Source of the DNA: CAADGU01 sp035444285
GTDB lineage: Bacteria > Chloroflexota > Anaerolineae > Promineifilales > Promineifilaceae
Length of the DNA: 64,000 nucleotides
NCBI GenBank assembly: GCA_035444285.1
Contig: DAOMOK010000008.1
Span: 220,229 to 284,228, forward strand
Direction of reading: 5' to 3'
Below the pieces are notes generated by a model, which saw only the letters and a list, made by a program, of their open reading frames with translations, was not told where the DNA came from and searched no databases. The translations under genes were made by a program, and so were the position numbers. Each line of letters begins with the position of its first letter. The first letter of the stretch is position 1. Positions 1 through 8,231 of this stretch are shown here, one piece after another.

Positions 1-440
1 CGGGGGATGAGATTTTGGTGGGGTTTAATGCGCCGTTTGACCAGCCCGATGCGACCAGCCGGGCGGTGCAAACGGCCGTGACCATGCAGCGTGAATTCAA
101 TCAACTGCGCCAGAGTTGGTTTGAGCAGGCCGGTACGGAGTTGGGCCTGGGCATTGGCATTGACATGGGTGAGGTGGTGATGGGCAATGTGGGCGCCGAA
201 TCCCGGATGAGTTTCCGCATGGTGGGGCAGCCGATGAATACGGCCTCGCGGTTGGTGGATATGGCCGGGGATGGGCAAATTGTGATTTCGACGGCCGTGT
301 ATCGTGATCTGGCGCTGAAAGACGCGGCGTGTTTACAAGAGACGGCGTTTGCGCAGATGGAGCCGGCTCATTTGCAGGGGATTGCTGAGCCACAGATTTT
401 ATACCGCACCACCATTCCGCGTGCGCCCTTCTTGAAATGA
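1..440 (+). CDS. Class III adenylate/guanylate cyclase, C-terminal part (5' truncated by window edge)
   Basis: The reading frame is already open at the window edge and ends at a TGA at 438-440, so only the C-terminal half of the catalytic domain is visible. It shows the class III nucleotide cyclase pattern: GDEILVGFNAP at the start, LGLGIGIDMGEVVMGNVG, then VGQPMNTASRL, which holds the Asn-x3-Arg transition-state pair of active class III cyclases. The protein stops soon after the domain, so the cyclase is the last domain. Family knowledge says it makes cAMP or cGMP, often below GAF, HAMP or CHASE sensors, but the sensor part lies outside the window. The substrate cannot be decided because the specificity residues are upstream. 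It is convergent with rsmG. Confidence 0.85.
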   Translation, partial: GDEILVGFNAPFDQPDATSRAVQTAVTMQREFNQLRQSWFEQAGTELGLGIGIDMGEVVMGNVGAESRMSFRMVGQPMNTASRLVDMAGDGQIVISTAVYRDLALKDAACLQETAFAQMEPAHLQGIAEPQILYRTTIPRAPFLK

Positions 441-442
441 GT

Positions 443-488
443 GGGGAACTGAGGGCAGGAGATTAGGAGACTCAACCTCTCAGTCCCC
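443..488. terminator. Possible bidirectional terminator between cyclase and rsmG
   Basis: An inverted repeat pairs GGGG-A-ACTGAG at 443-453 with CTCAGT-CCCC at 479-488, with one bulged A and a 25-nt loop. It lies between two convergent genes and includes the rsmG stop codon. There is no clear T-run, so the role is inferred from placement. Confidence 0.35.
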
Positions 489-1199
489 TAACGGCCGTTT
501 GGCCGCCATGCCGGGGCGTCGGGGATATGGTTCCGGGGTAGGAGCGCATTTTTCCACCACCACCAGGTAGTGAACATTGTGTGTGCCGGGTAAGGGCATG
601 GGGTGCAGGTGGGCCTCGCTGCCACCCAGGATGTGAATGGCGTGGGCGGCGGCGGCAGTTTCCGCGGCGGCGTTTTCTCCTTTTTGTGCCAGCATAGACC
701 CACCCAAACGGCAAAATGGCAGCAGATATTCGGCCAGTACCCGCATGTCGGCCACTGCCCGTGCTACCGCCCAATCATACCGGGCGCGATGGGTGGGTTG
801 GTGGCCTAAAATCTCGGCACGTTCTGCCAGAATTTGCACAGATGTTAATCCCAGTTCAGTTACTACTGCTTGCAAAAACGCCGTTTTTTTGGCGATGCTT
901 TCCACCAGCGTTAGCTGAAGTTGGGGAAAGGCGATTTTGAGTGGCAGACCAGGAAAGCCGGCGCCGCTGCCAATATCTATGAGGGCACGGCCGTTTAAGT
1001 CGCCAGTAACGGCGGCGCAGGTCAGGGAGTCATAAAAATGGCGTTCGATGATGGCCTGGGGGTCGCGCACGGCCGTCAGGTTCAACCGTTCATTCCATGC
1101 CAACAGCAGGTTCAAATACAGTTCAAATTGTGTTTGCTGTACGGCCGTCAGCGCCACGCCTAAACGTGCTGCTGCTTCAACCAGTTGTGGGATGTCCAT
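480..1199 (-). CDS. rsmG: 16S rRNA (guanine527-N7)-methyltransferase RsmG (GidB)
   Basis: RsmG methylates N7 of G527 in 16S rRNA using S-adenosylmethionine. The 239-residue product has the family pattern: WNERLNLTAVRDPQAIIERH at about residues 35-54, the SAM-binding glycine loop DIGSGAGFPGLPLKI at about 75-89, then VESIAKKTAFL. Length is near the usual 210-240, with a slightly long, Arg/Pro-rich C-terminus. The start ATG lies 6 bp after the stop of the upstream solute-binding protein gene on the same strand, so the two are probably co-transcribed. The stop sits inside a possible bidirectional hairpin. The call is secure; the operon link is inferred from spacing. Confidence 0.95.
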   Translation of the reverse strand: MDIPQLVEAAARLGVALTAVQQTQFELYLNLLLAWNERLNLTAVRDPQAIIERHFYDSLTCAAVTGDLNGRALIDIGSGAGFPGLPLKIAFPQLQLTLVESIAKKTAFLQAVVTELGLTSVQILAERAEILGHQPTHRARYDWAVARAVADMRVLAEYLLPFCRLGGSMLAQKGENAAAETAAAAHAIHILGGSEAHLHPMPLPGTHNVHYLVVVEKCAPTPEPYPRRPGMAAKRPLGD

Positions 1200-1205
1200 G
1201 GTGAT

Positions 1206-3116
1206 CTAACGACTGCGTTCTAAATCTTTGATCGTCATATCTATCTGGTAGGTGTCGTACTGTTCACCGCCAAATACGGCTGGGGTATAAGAGGTGAGCC
1301 ACGTTTGCACCAGTTTTGGCTGGTTGCGAATGTATAACGGTACCAAGGGCATCACACCGGCATCACCAAACAGACGGTTTTCCAACTGCCGGTACACGGC
1401 CGTTCGTTCGGCGGCATCTAATATGCTGTTTGCCTGGCGGATGAGGTTGTCCTCTTCGCTGCACGGGCGGTTCTGGCGGTTTTCACTATCTTCACAATGG
1501 ATTAAGTCACCCAACCAATTGTTGGCGTCCGGGTAAAAGGAGGCCCAGGCCAGTTCCCATACATCTGGTCGGGCCGCGCCCGCATCGCGCCGGGTGTTGG
1601 CTAACAAAATACCAAACTGCACCTGTTCAATTTTGATCTGTCCTTCTGTGCAGCCTAACTCATCAATCCACATGCGCCGGATGAGTTCTGCCTGCTGTAA
1701 TGACAGGTCAGAGGCGCTGACGAGAAAGGTGAATGGTGGGATAAGCTGGCAACCACCAAACCCGCTGGCAGCCAGTTGTTGGCGAGCATAATCAGGGCTG
1801 TAGCCCACACCCACTTCGTTAATGGGAGAAGATGCGATGACGCCGGGGGGCGTAAGGTGCTGCATCCCCACGGCCCGTGTGTCAAACAGGGTCTCGATCA
1901 GTTTTTGGCGGTCAATAGCGGCGGCGAAAGCCCGGCGTACTTCAGGTTCACGGAAAATACCGCTGTCAAAGTTGAAACCCAAATAGTGTACCGTTTGCTC
2001 TGTAACCATCTCCAGGCGGGTAGCAATGCGTTCCTCGGTAAAATCAATATCCAGACCGGCGGCGTTCACCAGGTCTAGCTGGCGCGCCTGCCACAGATCG
2101 TAGGTGCTTTTGTCTCCTTTGGCGTAATAAATGTTGATGAGTTCAACATTACCCTGGCGGGGCAGCGGCCATAAGGGGTTGAGTTGTAAGGTTTGTAATT
2201 CGGGGCCAAGCGGAACGTAGGGGCCACTGGTCAGGAAGGGGGCGTCCGTATTTGTCTGCCATTTTTTGGACTGCCATTCATCGCCGAGAGAGGTAACAAA
2301 TTCCGGTGGCAACGGCCGTGCAAACCACAAGCTGGTCAATGTTAGAAAATGCGCCGCTGGTTTGGTTAGGGTAACTTCCAGGGTTGTGTCGTTGAGGGCC
2401 ACCACGCCAATACGTTCCAGATCGGTGGCGGTGGCGTTGGGTGTTGTGTTGGCGTGCTCACAGCCGCGAATGACGAACAGGGTAAAGGCATCTGGCGTAT
2501 AGGGTTTGCTGTTGCAGGCGCGTTGAATGGCAAAAACGACATCAGCGGCGGTAACAGGGCGAACCGGCTGTACGGTGTAAAGACCATCTGGCTGCCGTGC
2601 GCCTGGTTTTACCCAAAAGATGTCATCGCGCAGGTGGAAGGTCCAGACACGGCCGTTTTCGCTCACTTCCCAACTTTCGGCCAGAGACGGTTCAATGCGG
2701 TTGGTGCGGTGGTTATACCGGGTAAGCCCCACAAACAGATTTTCAATCAAATCAATGCCGTCCTGGCTGACGCTTTGTTGGGGGTCAATGGCGGGTATGG
2801 TTTCTCGCTCAAAGCCAATGTCCAATGTGACCGGGCCGACTTTTTCGGCGGGCAGGGCGGTTGGTGGTGGGGTGGGTGTGGGCGTCAGTTCAATAACCCG
2901 GGTGATGACAATTTCTTCGCCGATGACAGTATATACTTCGGTGACAACAATTTGCGCCGGTTCTTCAATGTCGTTTGTGGTATTGCGGCAGCCGGCAACG
3001 AACAGCCATATAAAGGTCAGGATGATAACAATTAAGGCGCTTGCGGCCTGTGAAGAAAGAGAACTGCCCGGTTTGCTCACGTGCCCCATGCTATCTGATG
3101 CGCCAAACGCCGACAA
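1206..3116 (-). CDS. ABC transporter substrate-binding lipoprotein, family 5 (oligopeptide/dipeptide type)
   Basis: This is a 636-residue secreted lipoprotein. The N-terminal hydrophobic stretch (about residues 28-42) ends in a lipobox LFVAGC with Cys43 as the likely lipid anchor. A Thr/Pro linker (TPTPTPPPTALP) follows, then a SBP_bac_5 domain: PQQSVSQDGIDLIENLFVGL, LAESWEVSENGRVWTFHLRD and the later FNFDSGIFREPEVRRAFAAA. Family 5 proteins deliver peptides, nickel or sugars to an ABC permease. No permease or ATPase genes adjoin it here, so the ligand is unknown and partners must be encoded elsewhere. ATG at 3116 is used; an internal ATG at 3089 would still leave an intact signal peptide. Confidence 0.9.
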   Translation of the reverse strand: MSAFGASDSMGHVSKPGSSLSSQAASALIVIILTFIWLFVAGCRNTTNDIEEPAQIVVTEVYTVIGEEIVITRVIELTPTPTPPPTALPAEKVGPVTLDIGFERETIPAIDPQQSVSQDGIDLIENLFVGLTRYNHRTNRIEPSLAESWEVSENGRVWTFHLRDDIFWVKPGARQPDGLYTVQPVRPVTAADVVFAIQRACNSKPYTPDAFTLFVIRGCEHANTTPNATATDLERIGVVALNDTTLEVTLTKPAAHFLTLTSLWFARPLPPEFVTSLGDEWQSKKWQTNTDAPFLTSGPYVPLGPELQTLQLNPLWPLPRQGNVELINIYYAKGDKSTYDLWQARQLDLVNAAGLDIDFTEERIATRLEMVTEQTVHYLGFNFDSGIFREPEVRRAFAAAIDRQKLIETLFDTRAVGMQHLTPPGVIASSPINEVGVGYSPDYARQQLAASGFGGCQLIPPFTFLVSASDLSLQQAELIRRMWIDELGCTEGQIKIEQVQFGILLANTRRDAGAARPDVWELAWASFYPDANNWLGDLIHCEDSENRQNRPCSEEDNLIRQANSILDAAERTAVYRQLENRLFGDAGVMPLVPLYIRNQPKLVQTWLTSYTPAVFGGEQYDTYQIDMTIKDLERSR

Positions 3117-3324
3117 GTGTTTTTTAGCGCAGTCCTATAATCAGTATGCTTGAATACGGATGGATGACAGGGCAATGTGGTTACGGCCGTTGCGATGCTT
3201 GCGTGCTACAGGGGCGAGTAGTAATATAGTGACCGTTGTGAGTTTACAATAATAGCGATTGAATAGATAAACGTGACTTCATGTTAGGGCCTTGAGATTA
3301 TTCCAGCCCAAGGATTAAACCGTT

Positions 3325-4563
3325 ATGTACGAACGAGTCCTGGTAATTGATGATTCACAAGAAATTCGGGATTTTCTTTGTGAATACATATTACAACCAA
3401 AAGGCTTTGAGGTAATGCAGGCCTCCAATGGGTTGATGGGGCTGGAGATGGCTATTGCCAAAGAACCGGATCTGATGATTGTTGACCAGCAAATGCCACG
3501 CCTGACCGGGCTGGAAGTGTTGGAAAAACTGAAGGAACGGGGCATTGAAATACCGGCCATTTTAGCTACAGCACATGGGTCTGAGGAAACGGCCGTAGCC
3601 GCCTTTCGTCTGGGTATCCGTGATTACGTGATCAAGCCCTTTGATGCCGACGAAATAAGCGAATCGGTAGACCGCGCCTTGCGCGAAAGCCGTCTCCAGC
3701 GGGAGCGGGATCAATTGGTGCAGCAGTTAATGGAGAGCAACTCACAGTTACAGCGGCGTGCTCAAGAGCTGAATGTCTTGTACGGTGTGGGTAAATCGGT
3801 GGCCTCGTCGCTCGATCTGGAAGAGGTACTGCATCGGGTGGTGGAAGCAGCCGTTTATGTGGTGGGCGCGGAAGAAGGCTCCCTGATGCTGTTGGATGAA
3901 GAACACGGCGAACTGTATATTCGTGCTTCCAAAAACCTGGACTCCAAAGCCCGCTCCATGCGCAAACGAGTGAACGACAGTCTGGCAGGTAAAGTGCTGC
4001 AAACAAAACGAGCCATTGCCATTGGCAATGATTCGCAGTGGAAACGCACCCATACCGCTTTGCTGGTGAAATCGCTCATCTATGTTCCCCTCATTCTGCA
4101 AAACAAACCGATTGGCGTTTTAGGCGTTACCAACCGTTTGAAAGAGACATCGTTTGACAGCAACGATACCCGCGCCCTGTCGGCTTTGGGAGGTTACGCC
4201 ACCATCGCCATTAACAATGCCAATATCTACTCGGAAATTGAGCGGGAACGAGAGACGCTGACGGCCGTTGTAGATCAGACAGACAACCCGGTGCTGGTGG
4301 TTGATGAGGAATTCAAAGTTATCTTGCTGAATAAATCAGCGCGTGAATTATTCCAACTGCCCGATGCCAAATTATCTGGTATCCCCTTACAAAAGTTGGT
4401 CAAGGACCCGGCTATTGTGGAATTTGTCACACAGTCAGAAGAGGCAGGCGTGGATACTGAGGGAGAGTTTGTATTGGTAGACGGCCGTAAATACTACGTG
4501 CAGTTAGCCATTATCCAGGGCGGCAGCTCCCGGTCTGTGTTGATGCGACGGGTAGAAGATTAG
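3325..4563 (+). CDS. Response regulator with REC, GAF and PAS domains
   Basis: The 412-residue cytosolic protein starts with a receiver domain (about 1-120): VLVIDDSQEIRDFL carries the acidic pocket, VDQQMPR the phospho-acceptor Asp (about residue 53), and DYVIKPFDADE the conserved Lys. A short coiled coil (about 122-150) leads into a GAF domain (about 150-305, LNVLYGVGKSVASSLDLEEV) and a PAS domain (about 315-400, DQTDNPVLVVDEEFKVI). No histidine kinase, GGDEF, DNA-binding or other output domain follows. It may therefore work through protein contacts or as a sensor adaptor. No partner kinase is adjacent. Its stop overlaps the end of the convergent gene downstream by 4 bases. Confidence 0.88.
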   Translation: MYERVLVIDDSQEIRDFLCEYILQPKGFEVMQASNGLMGLEMAIAKEPDLMIVDQQMPRLTGLEVLEKLKERGIEIPAILATAHGSEETAVAAFRLGIRDYVIKPFDADEISESVDRALRESRLQRERDQLVQQLMESNSQLQRRAQELNVLYGVGKSVASSLDLEEVLHRVVEAAVYVVGAEEGSLMLLDEEHGELYIRASKNLDSKARSMRKRVNDSLAGKVLQTKRAIAIGNDSQWKRTHTALLVKSLIYVPLILQNKPIGVLGVTNRLKETSFDSNDTRALSALGGYATIAINNANIYSEIERERETLTAVVDQTDNPVLVVDEEFKVILLNKSARELFQLPDAKLSGIPLQKLVKDPAIVEFVTQSEEAGVDTEGEFVLVDGRKYYVQLAIIQGGSSRSVLMRRVED

Positions 4564-4784
4564 GGAACTTTCATACCTAACCAGAAGTGGTGAGGCAGTA
4601 CGGTGCGTAACGGCCGTACCTCTGTCCGACCCACTTCTTTTTTTTGGGCCAACATCACCGGGTTCACCAGGCACAGTTCCGGCGACCGGCCATACTTCTG
4701 TTCGTAATACTCAACCGCGCGCAAAACTTTTTCATCTAACGGCCGTTTTGCATCATCATCAAGCCATAACATACCTACATTCAT
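4560..4784 (-). CDS. Small conserved-looking hypothetical protein
   Basis: I do not recognise this 74-residue protein. The start at 4784 is chosen because GGAGG lies 6 bases ahead of the ATG. A longer in-frame start at 4805 overlaps the stop of the upstream FtsK-like gene (TAATG), so either way translation looks coupled to it. The sequence is hydrophilic, with LDEKVLRAVEYYEQKYGRSP and a C-terminal LPHHFWLGMKVP, and has no signal peptide or membrane segment. Being the second gene of a two-gene unit with an FtsK-like ATPase suggests a partner or accessory role, which is inference only. Confidence 0.65.
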   Translation of the reverse strand: MNVGMLWLDDDAKRPLDEKVLRAVEYYEQKYGRSPELCLVNPVMLAQKKEVGRTEVRPLRTVLPHHFWLGMKVP

Positions 4785-4804
4785 CGCAAACCTCCAAAAA
4801 CCCA

Positions 4805-6007
4805 TTAACTGGTAAACTCAATGCCGGATGCTGAGGAAGTAAATGTCTGCCTCTCATTGTTGTCAGGTTTTTCGGCCTTAATTGCCAGGCTTTCCAACTG
4901 AACCTGCTGCGCCAGCAGCGGTTGGGGTCGTCGCCGCTGCAAGGCATCCAGCGTCAATTGCAAATCATATTCGCCAATATGAGCAGCCTGGAAGTGTGTC
5001 ATCACGCCATCCATGACCGCCAGAAAATCACCCTGCCCTAATAGATATTCCGCCTGTGTGCCCGGCATGTCCGCCGCGGCGGCGGCCTGAGCTTCGTGGC
5101 GTGTTTTGCCCACTATCCGCCCCGGCAAATTCATGCGGAATGTACTATTCAATTGTTCTGCCTCTGGATTGTTGGTGGTGAGTATCAAATGAATGCCGAC
5201 AGCCGGGCCGCGTTGCAGCAGCAGCACAATGCTTTCCACCAGTTGCTGGCTTTCTTTGCCAGATCTCAACAAATTGACCACTTCATCAATCATGACCACG
5301 ATCTTGGGTGTGTTCATCTGTTGTTCCTGGCGGTAGAGGCATTCACCACTGAGGAAATCAAGCATTTCCCGGTAATCGTCGGCGTCATAAGCAACGGGGC
5401 CGAGCATATGGGGCAGATAGGAAAGTGGCTCCAACGCTGTGTATGCCTCGAATTTCCCGCTGGTGCTGCCATCAATGACCATCAACTGCAATTGGGATTG
5501 CCGGTGCAGCAGCGCCAATGAGAGAGCCACTGTGCGCAACAAGGATGTTTTCCCGGCATTTTCCACACCGGTCACCAAAATATGGGGCAAATTGTCCGGT
5601 GATAACTGCCAGCAGAGGGCACGGCCGTTTTCATCCAACCCCAACATGACACTCATTGGCTTTAACTCGGTGGTCATAGGCAGCAGGTCAAGCAGGGAGA
5701 CAGGCACGTCTTCCGTTCTGGCAATAAGCAAATGCCATCCGTCCGCATGAGGCGATAGCTCACCGTCGGCCGCGCCCAGAGCAGCCAGTAGTTCTTGTTT
5801 CATATGGCGCAGCCTGTCCAGGCTGCTGCCCACATGTCCCGCAAGGTCAAAACGAATCCAACGTGGCTGTACAAAACCACCGGCAACCCGTGCGGCTACG
5901 TCATGTTTGGTAAGAACGGTTTCTATCTGCCGGGACTGTATTTCTAACTGGTACTGCAAACGTTTCTCCTGCATGAGCTTTCGCCACTCTCCGTTTTCAC
6001 TCATCAT
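4805..6007 (-). CDS. Soluble FtsK/SpoIIIE-like ATPase without membrane or gamma domains
   Basis: The 400-residue protein has an FtsK alpha-like region (about 25-125, IETVLTKHDVAARVAGGFVQ) followed by a RecA-type motor. Walker A is GVENAGKTS at about residues 149-157, and Walker B is KIVVMIDEVVNLL. IHLILTTNNPEA and LPGRIVGKTRHEAQAA match the sensor and arginine region of FtsK motors. There are no transmembrane segments and no DNA-reading winged helix, so it is not the division translocase. It lies downstream of lexA, separated by a strong terminator, with a degenerate LexA-like box at 6046-6057 in front of it. An SOS-related DNA pumping role is inferred, not shown. A mobile-element origin is possible, but no mobility genes adjoin it. 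Confidence 0.75.
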   Translation of the reverse strand: MMSENGEWRKLMQEKRLQYQLEIQSRQIETVLTKHDVAARVAGGFVQPRWIRFDLAGHVGSSLDRLRHMKQELLAALGAADGELSPHADGWHLLIARTEDVPVSLLDLLPMTTELKPMSVMLGLDENGRALCWQLSPDNLPHILVTGVENAGKTSLLRTVALSLALLHRQSQLQLMVIDGSTSGKFEAYTALEPLSYLPHMLGPVAYDADDYREMLDFLSGECLYRQEQQMNTPKIVVMIDEVVNLLRSGKESQQLVESIVLLLQRGPAVGIHLILTTNNPEAEQLNSTFRMNLPGRIVGKTRHEAQAAAAADMPGTQAEYLLGQGDFLAVMDGVMTHFQAAHIGEYDLQLTLDALQRRRPQPLLAQQVQLESLAIKAEKPDNNERQTFTSSASGIEFTS

Positions 6008-6045
6008 CCTATCCCTTTATGAGAGCGCACAACTATTCTCCTGTA

Positions 6046-6057
6046 GCACATATGTTC
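6046..6057 (-). promoter_or_regulatory. Degenerate LexA-like box upstream of the FtsK-like gene
   Basis: On the minus strand the site reads GAACATATGTGC, one base away from the GAAC-N4-GTTC half-site pattern seen intact in the lexA promoter. It lies 39 bp ahead of the FtsK-like start codon. The match is imperfect and no convincing -35/-10 pair was found nearby, so this is a weak call. Confidence 0.35.
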
Positions 6058-6068
6058 TTGAATTTGCT

Positions 6069-6096
6069 AAAAAAAAGGACGGCAAACGGCCGTCCT
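6069..6096 (-). terminator. Rho-independent terminator of lexA
   Basis: Reading the minus strand, the stem AGGACGGC / GCCGTCCT with a short loop is followed directly by a run of eight or more T. It begins about 23 bp after the lexA stop codon. It separates lexA from the FtsK-like gene, and one arm contains an ACGGCCGT octamer. Confidence 0.85.
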
Positions 6097-6118
6097 GTTC
6101 ACTTCTCTTAACCGCTCA

Positions 6119-6802
6119 TTAGTGTGCGGTCTGTCGCAGCACCAGCATCACCTTGCCCTGCACCTGTACCTCGCCAGGATCAACATAGATGGGTTCCATG
6201 GTGGGATTGGCCGGTTGCAGCCGGATTTTGTCCCCTTCGTTGTAGAAGTACTTGAGCGTAGTGGTATCGTCACTCAGCCATACTGCCACCATGTCGCCGT
6301 TACGAGCGATATTATCCTGGCGCATGATGACGATGTCCCCATCGTTGACCATGGCGTCAATCATAGAATACCCACTCACTCTCAAAGCAAACAGGTCATC
6401 TGTACGACCCGGCAGCATGGTGGTGCTGACTTCGATGGCATCTTCTTCGTCGTAGACGGCAAAACTGTCATGGCCGACCTCAATAGGCTCACCGGCCACA
6501 ATGTGGCCTAGCAAAGGCACCCGTACCAGACTGGCAATGGCTTCGCTCACGGCCGTTTGCACACTCCCCACGGCTTTGCTTACCTGGCTGGTTAAACGCA
6601 AACCGCGTGACACATCCGCGTCACGCTCAAGCAATCCCTTTTCTTTCAATTTGGTCAGGTTGTAATTCACCACCGAGGTTGAACTGATGTCAACGGCGCT
6701 GCCGATTTCACGGATGGTGGGGGGACGGCCGTGTTCGGCCACATAGGACTGAATATAAGACAAAATGCTTTTTTGCCGGTCTGATAGTGGTTTATCACTC
6801 AT
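6119..6802 (-). CDS. lexA: LexA repressor (SOS regulator, S24 self-cleaving)
   Basis: LexA represses DNA-damage genes and cleaves itself when activated by RecA filaments. The 227-residue protein has the winged-helix start RQKSILSYIQSYVAEHGRPP and the recognition region STSVVNYNLTKLKEKGLLER. The S24 domain holds the cleavage site Ala103-Gly104 (HIVAGEP), catalytic Ser146 (SGYSMIDAMV) and Lys184 (TTTLKYF), all intact. A consensus promoter with a GAAC-N4-GTTC box in its spacer lies upstream, showing autoregulation of the Gram-positive/Chloroflexi kind rather than the E. coli CTGT-type box. Start ATG at 6802 is preceded by GGAG. Confidence 0.97.
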   Translation of the reverse strand: MSDKPLSDRQKSILSYIQSYVAEHGRPPTIREIGSAVDISSTSVVNYNLTKLKEKGLLERDADVSRGLRLTSQVSKAVGSVQTAVSEAIASLVRVPLLGHIVAGEPIEVGHDSFAVYDEEDAIEVSTTMLPGRTDDLFALRVSGYSMIDAMVNDGDIVIMRQDNIARNGDMVAVWLSDDTTTLKYFYNEGDKIRLQPANPTMEPIYVDPGEVQVQGKVMLVLRQTAH

Positions 6803-6869
6803 GGTGGGTCACTCCTGCTTCTAGTATGTTCCCAATGATAGAACATATTTACCGCTCATTTGTTCTGAG

Positions 6870-6898
6870 AGTATACAAGAACAACTGTTCGGTGTCAA
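6870..6898 (-). promoter_or_regulatory. lexA promoter with SOS operator in the spacer
   Basis: On the minus strand a perfect -35 TTGACA (6893-6898) and -10 TATACT (6870-6875) are separated by exactly 17 bp. The palindrome GAACAACTGTTC (6879-6890) lies in that spacer, so bound LexA would block RNA polymerase. A second, wider inverted repeat TGTTC-N9-GAACA lies in the leader at about 6828-6846. The predicted start of transcription is near 6863. Confidence 0.9.
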
Positions 6899-6953
6899 GC
6901 ATAAGATGACATAATAATGTGGCGTCAGATTTTCTCTTCACCCCCTCACCCTT

Positions 6954-8045
6954 TCACCTGCTCACCCTCTCACGCCGATAAGCGGCCATAATGTTTTGCA
7001 ATTCCACCAGGGGCAGGGCGTGTACGGTACGGCCGTGTTTGCCCACCATCGTCTCGGCCATACACAGGGCGTTGAGGATCGCTTCTTCAGTGGCTTCGGC
7101 AGTGGCGTCAAAGAGGTCGTTCAGGTGGCGGTGGGGGATCATGCGGATGTGGCGCAGGAAGGTGGTACCTTGCGAGGGCAGGTGGTTGCCGGTGGCGAAG
7201 GCCAGGAAGATGTCGCCGCTGCCGTTGTAGCCGGTGCCACCCATGCGCGCCAGACCGACGGTGGCCCGCTGCGCCAGCCGTTTGCACTGGATAGGCAGCA
7301 AGGGTGCGTCTGTGCCGATGATGATGATGATGGAACTGCTTTGGGCGGGTTGTTCGGCAAAGGGGTTGGGGACACGGCCGTAGTCAATGATCTGCCCCAC
7401 CGGCACGCCATCAACCCGGAACAGGGCGCGGTCGCCATAATTGGCCTGCACCAGCACGCCCACGGTGTACTCCCCTTCTTCCATTTCTACGATCCGCGAG
7501 GATGTACCAATGCCCCCTTTGAAATCGTGGCAGATCATGCCTGTGCCGCCGCCCACGTTGCCTTCGATCACCGGCCCACTTTTGGCGTCTGCCAGGGCGG
7601 CGCGCACGTGTTCTTCGGTGATGTGAAAGGCGTTGATGTCGTTGAGCCAGCCGTCATACGTTTCGGCGACTACCGGCAGCAAAAAGCTGCGCGTATACCC
7701 TTCTTCCACGGAAATTTTGACCAGCGTGTCGCGCACGATACCCACCTGATGGGTGTTGGTGAGGCCGATAGGGGAGCCAAGCATCCCAGATTCTTCCAAC
7801 CAGGGGATGCCGGTCAGTTCGCCGTTGCCATTAAAGGAGTGGTAGGCGGCAAAGGCGTAATCGTCCCAGATATTGCCCATGTGGGGCACGATCATGGTGA
7901 CGCCGGTGCGGGCGATATGTGGTTCATCGTAGATGAGGGTGCTGTGGCCGACCAGGACGCCGTGTACGTCGGTGATAGCGTTGTAGGGGCCGGTGGGGAA
8001 ACGGCCAATGGTAATGCCCAGGTCACGTAAGCGGGTGCGGTTCAT
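6954..8045 (-). CDS. P1 family peptidase (DmpA / L-aminopeptidase-D-esterase type)
   Basis: DmpA-like enzymes are N-terminal nucleophile hydrolases that self-cleave and remove N-terminal residues from peptides and amides. The 363-residue product has the family features ITDVHGVLVGHSTL at the N-terminus, GNVGGGTGMICHDFKGG before the processing region, GTSSRIV containing the candidate nucleophile, and LARMGGTGYNGSGDIFLAFA near the end. ATG at 8045 is chosen because GGAG precedes it at good spacing and homology begins there; a longer in-frame start at 8165 would add 40 residues unlike the family. The gene stands alone. Confidence 0.9.
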   Translation of the reverse strand: MNRTRLRDLGITIGRFPTGPYNAITDVHGVLVGHSTLIYDEPHIARTGVTMIVPHMGNIWDDYAFAAYHSFNGNGELTGIPWLEESGMLGSPIGLTNTHQVGIVRDTLVKISVEEGYTRSFLLPVVAETYDGWLNDINAFHITEEHVRAALADAKSGPVIEGNVGGGTGMICHDFKGGIGTSSRIVEMEEGEYTVGVLVQANYGDRALFRVDGVPVGQIIDYGRVPNPFAEQPAQSSSIIIIIGTDAPLLPIQCKRLAQRATVGLARMGGTGYNGSGDIFLAFATGNHLPSQGTTFLRHIRMIPHRHLNDLFDATAEATEEAILNALCMAETMVGKHGRTVHALPLVELQNIMAAYRRERVSR

Positions 8046-8231
8046 AGGGTTCTCCGTACTTCCCGGAAACTTTGAGTTTCCGAGGAAATACGTACAATTA
8101 TACCCATGCCGTAGTTTTGTGTTCTGAGGAAAAGAAACCGTCGCGTTGATTGTGGGGAGAAACAATAACGCCCTGGTGGAGCTGCTCTCAGAAAGTTTGA
8201 TCTCAACTTACAAACTGATATGGAGGATAAA

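Noticed and set aside
2454..3035. Open frame opposite the family-5 binding protein
   Set aside because: Antisense of a gene with a clear lipobox and domain; its own product has no recognisable features.
6996..8030. Long open frame opposite the DmpA-type peptidase gene
   Set aside because: It is the antisense shadow of a well-supported family gene; its translation is His/Gly/Val-rich without domain features.
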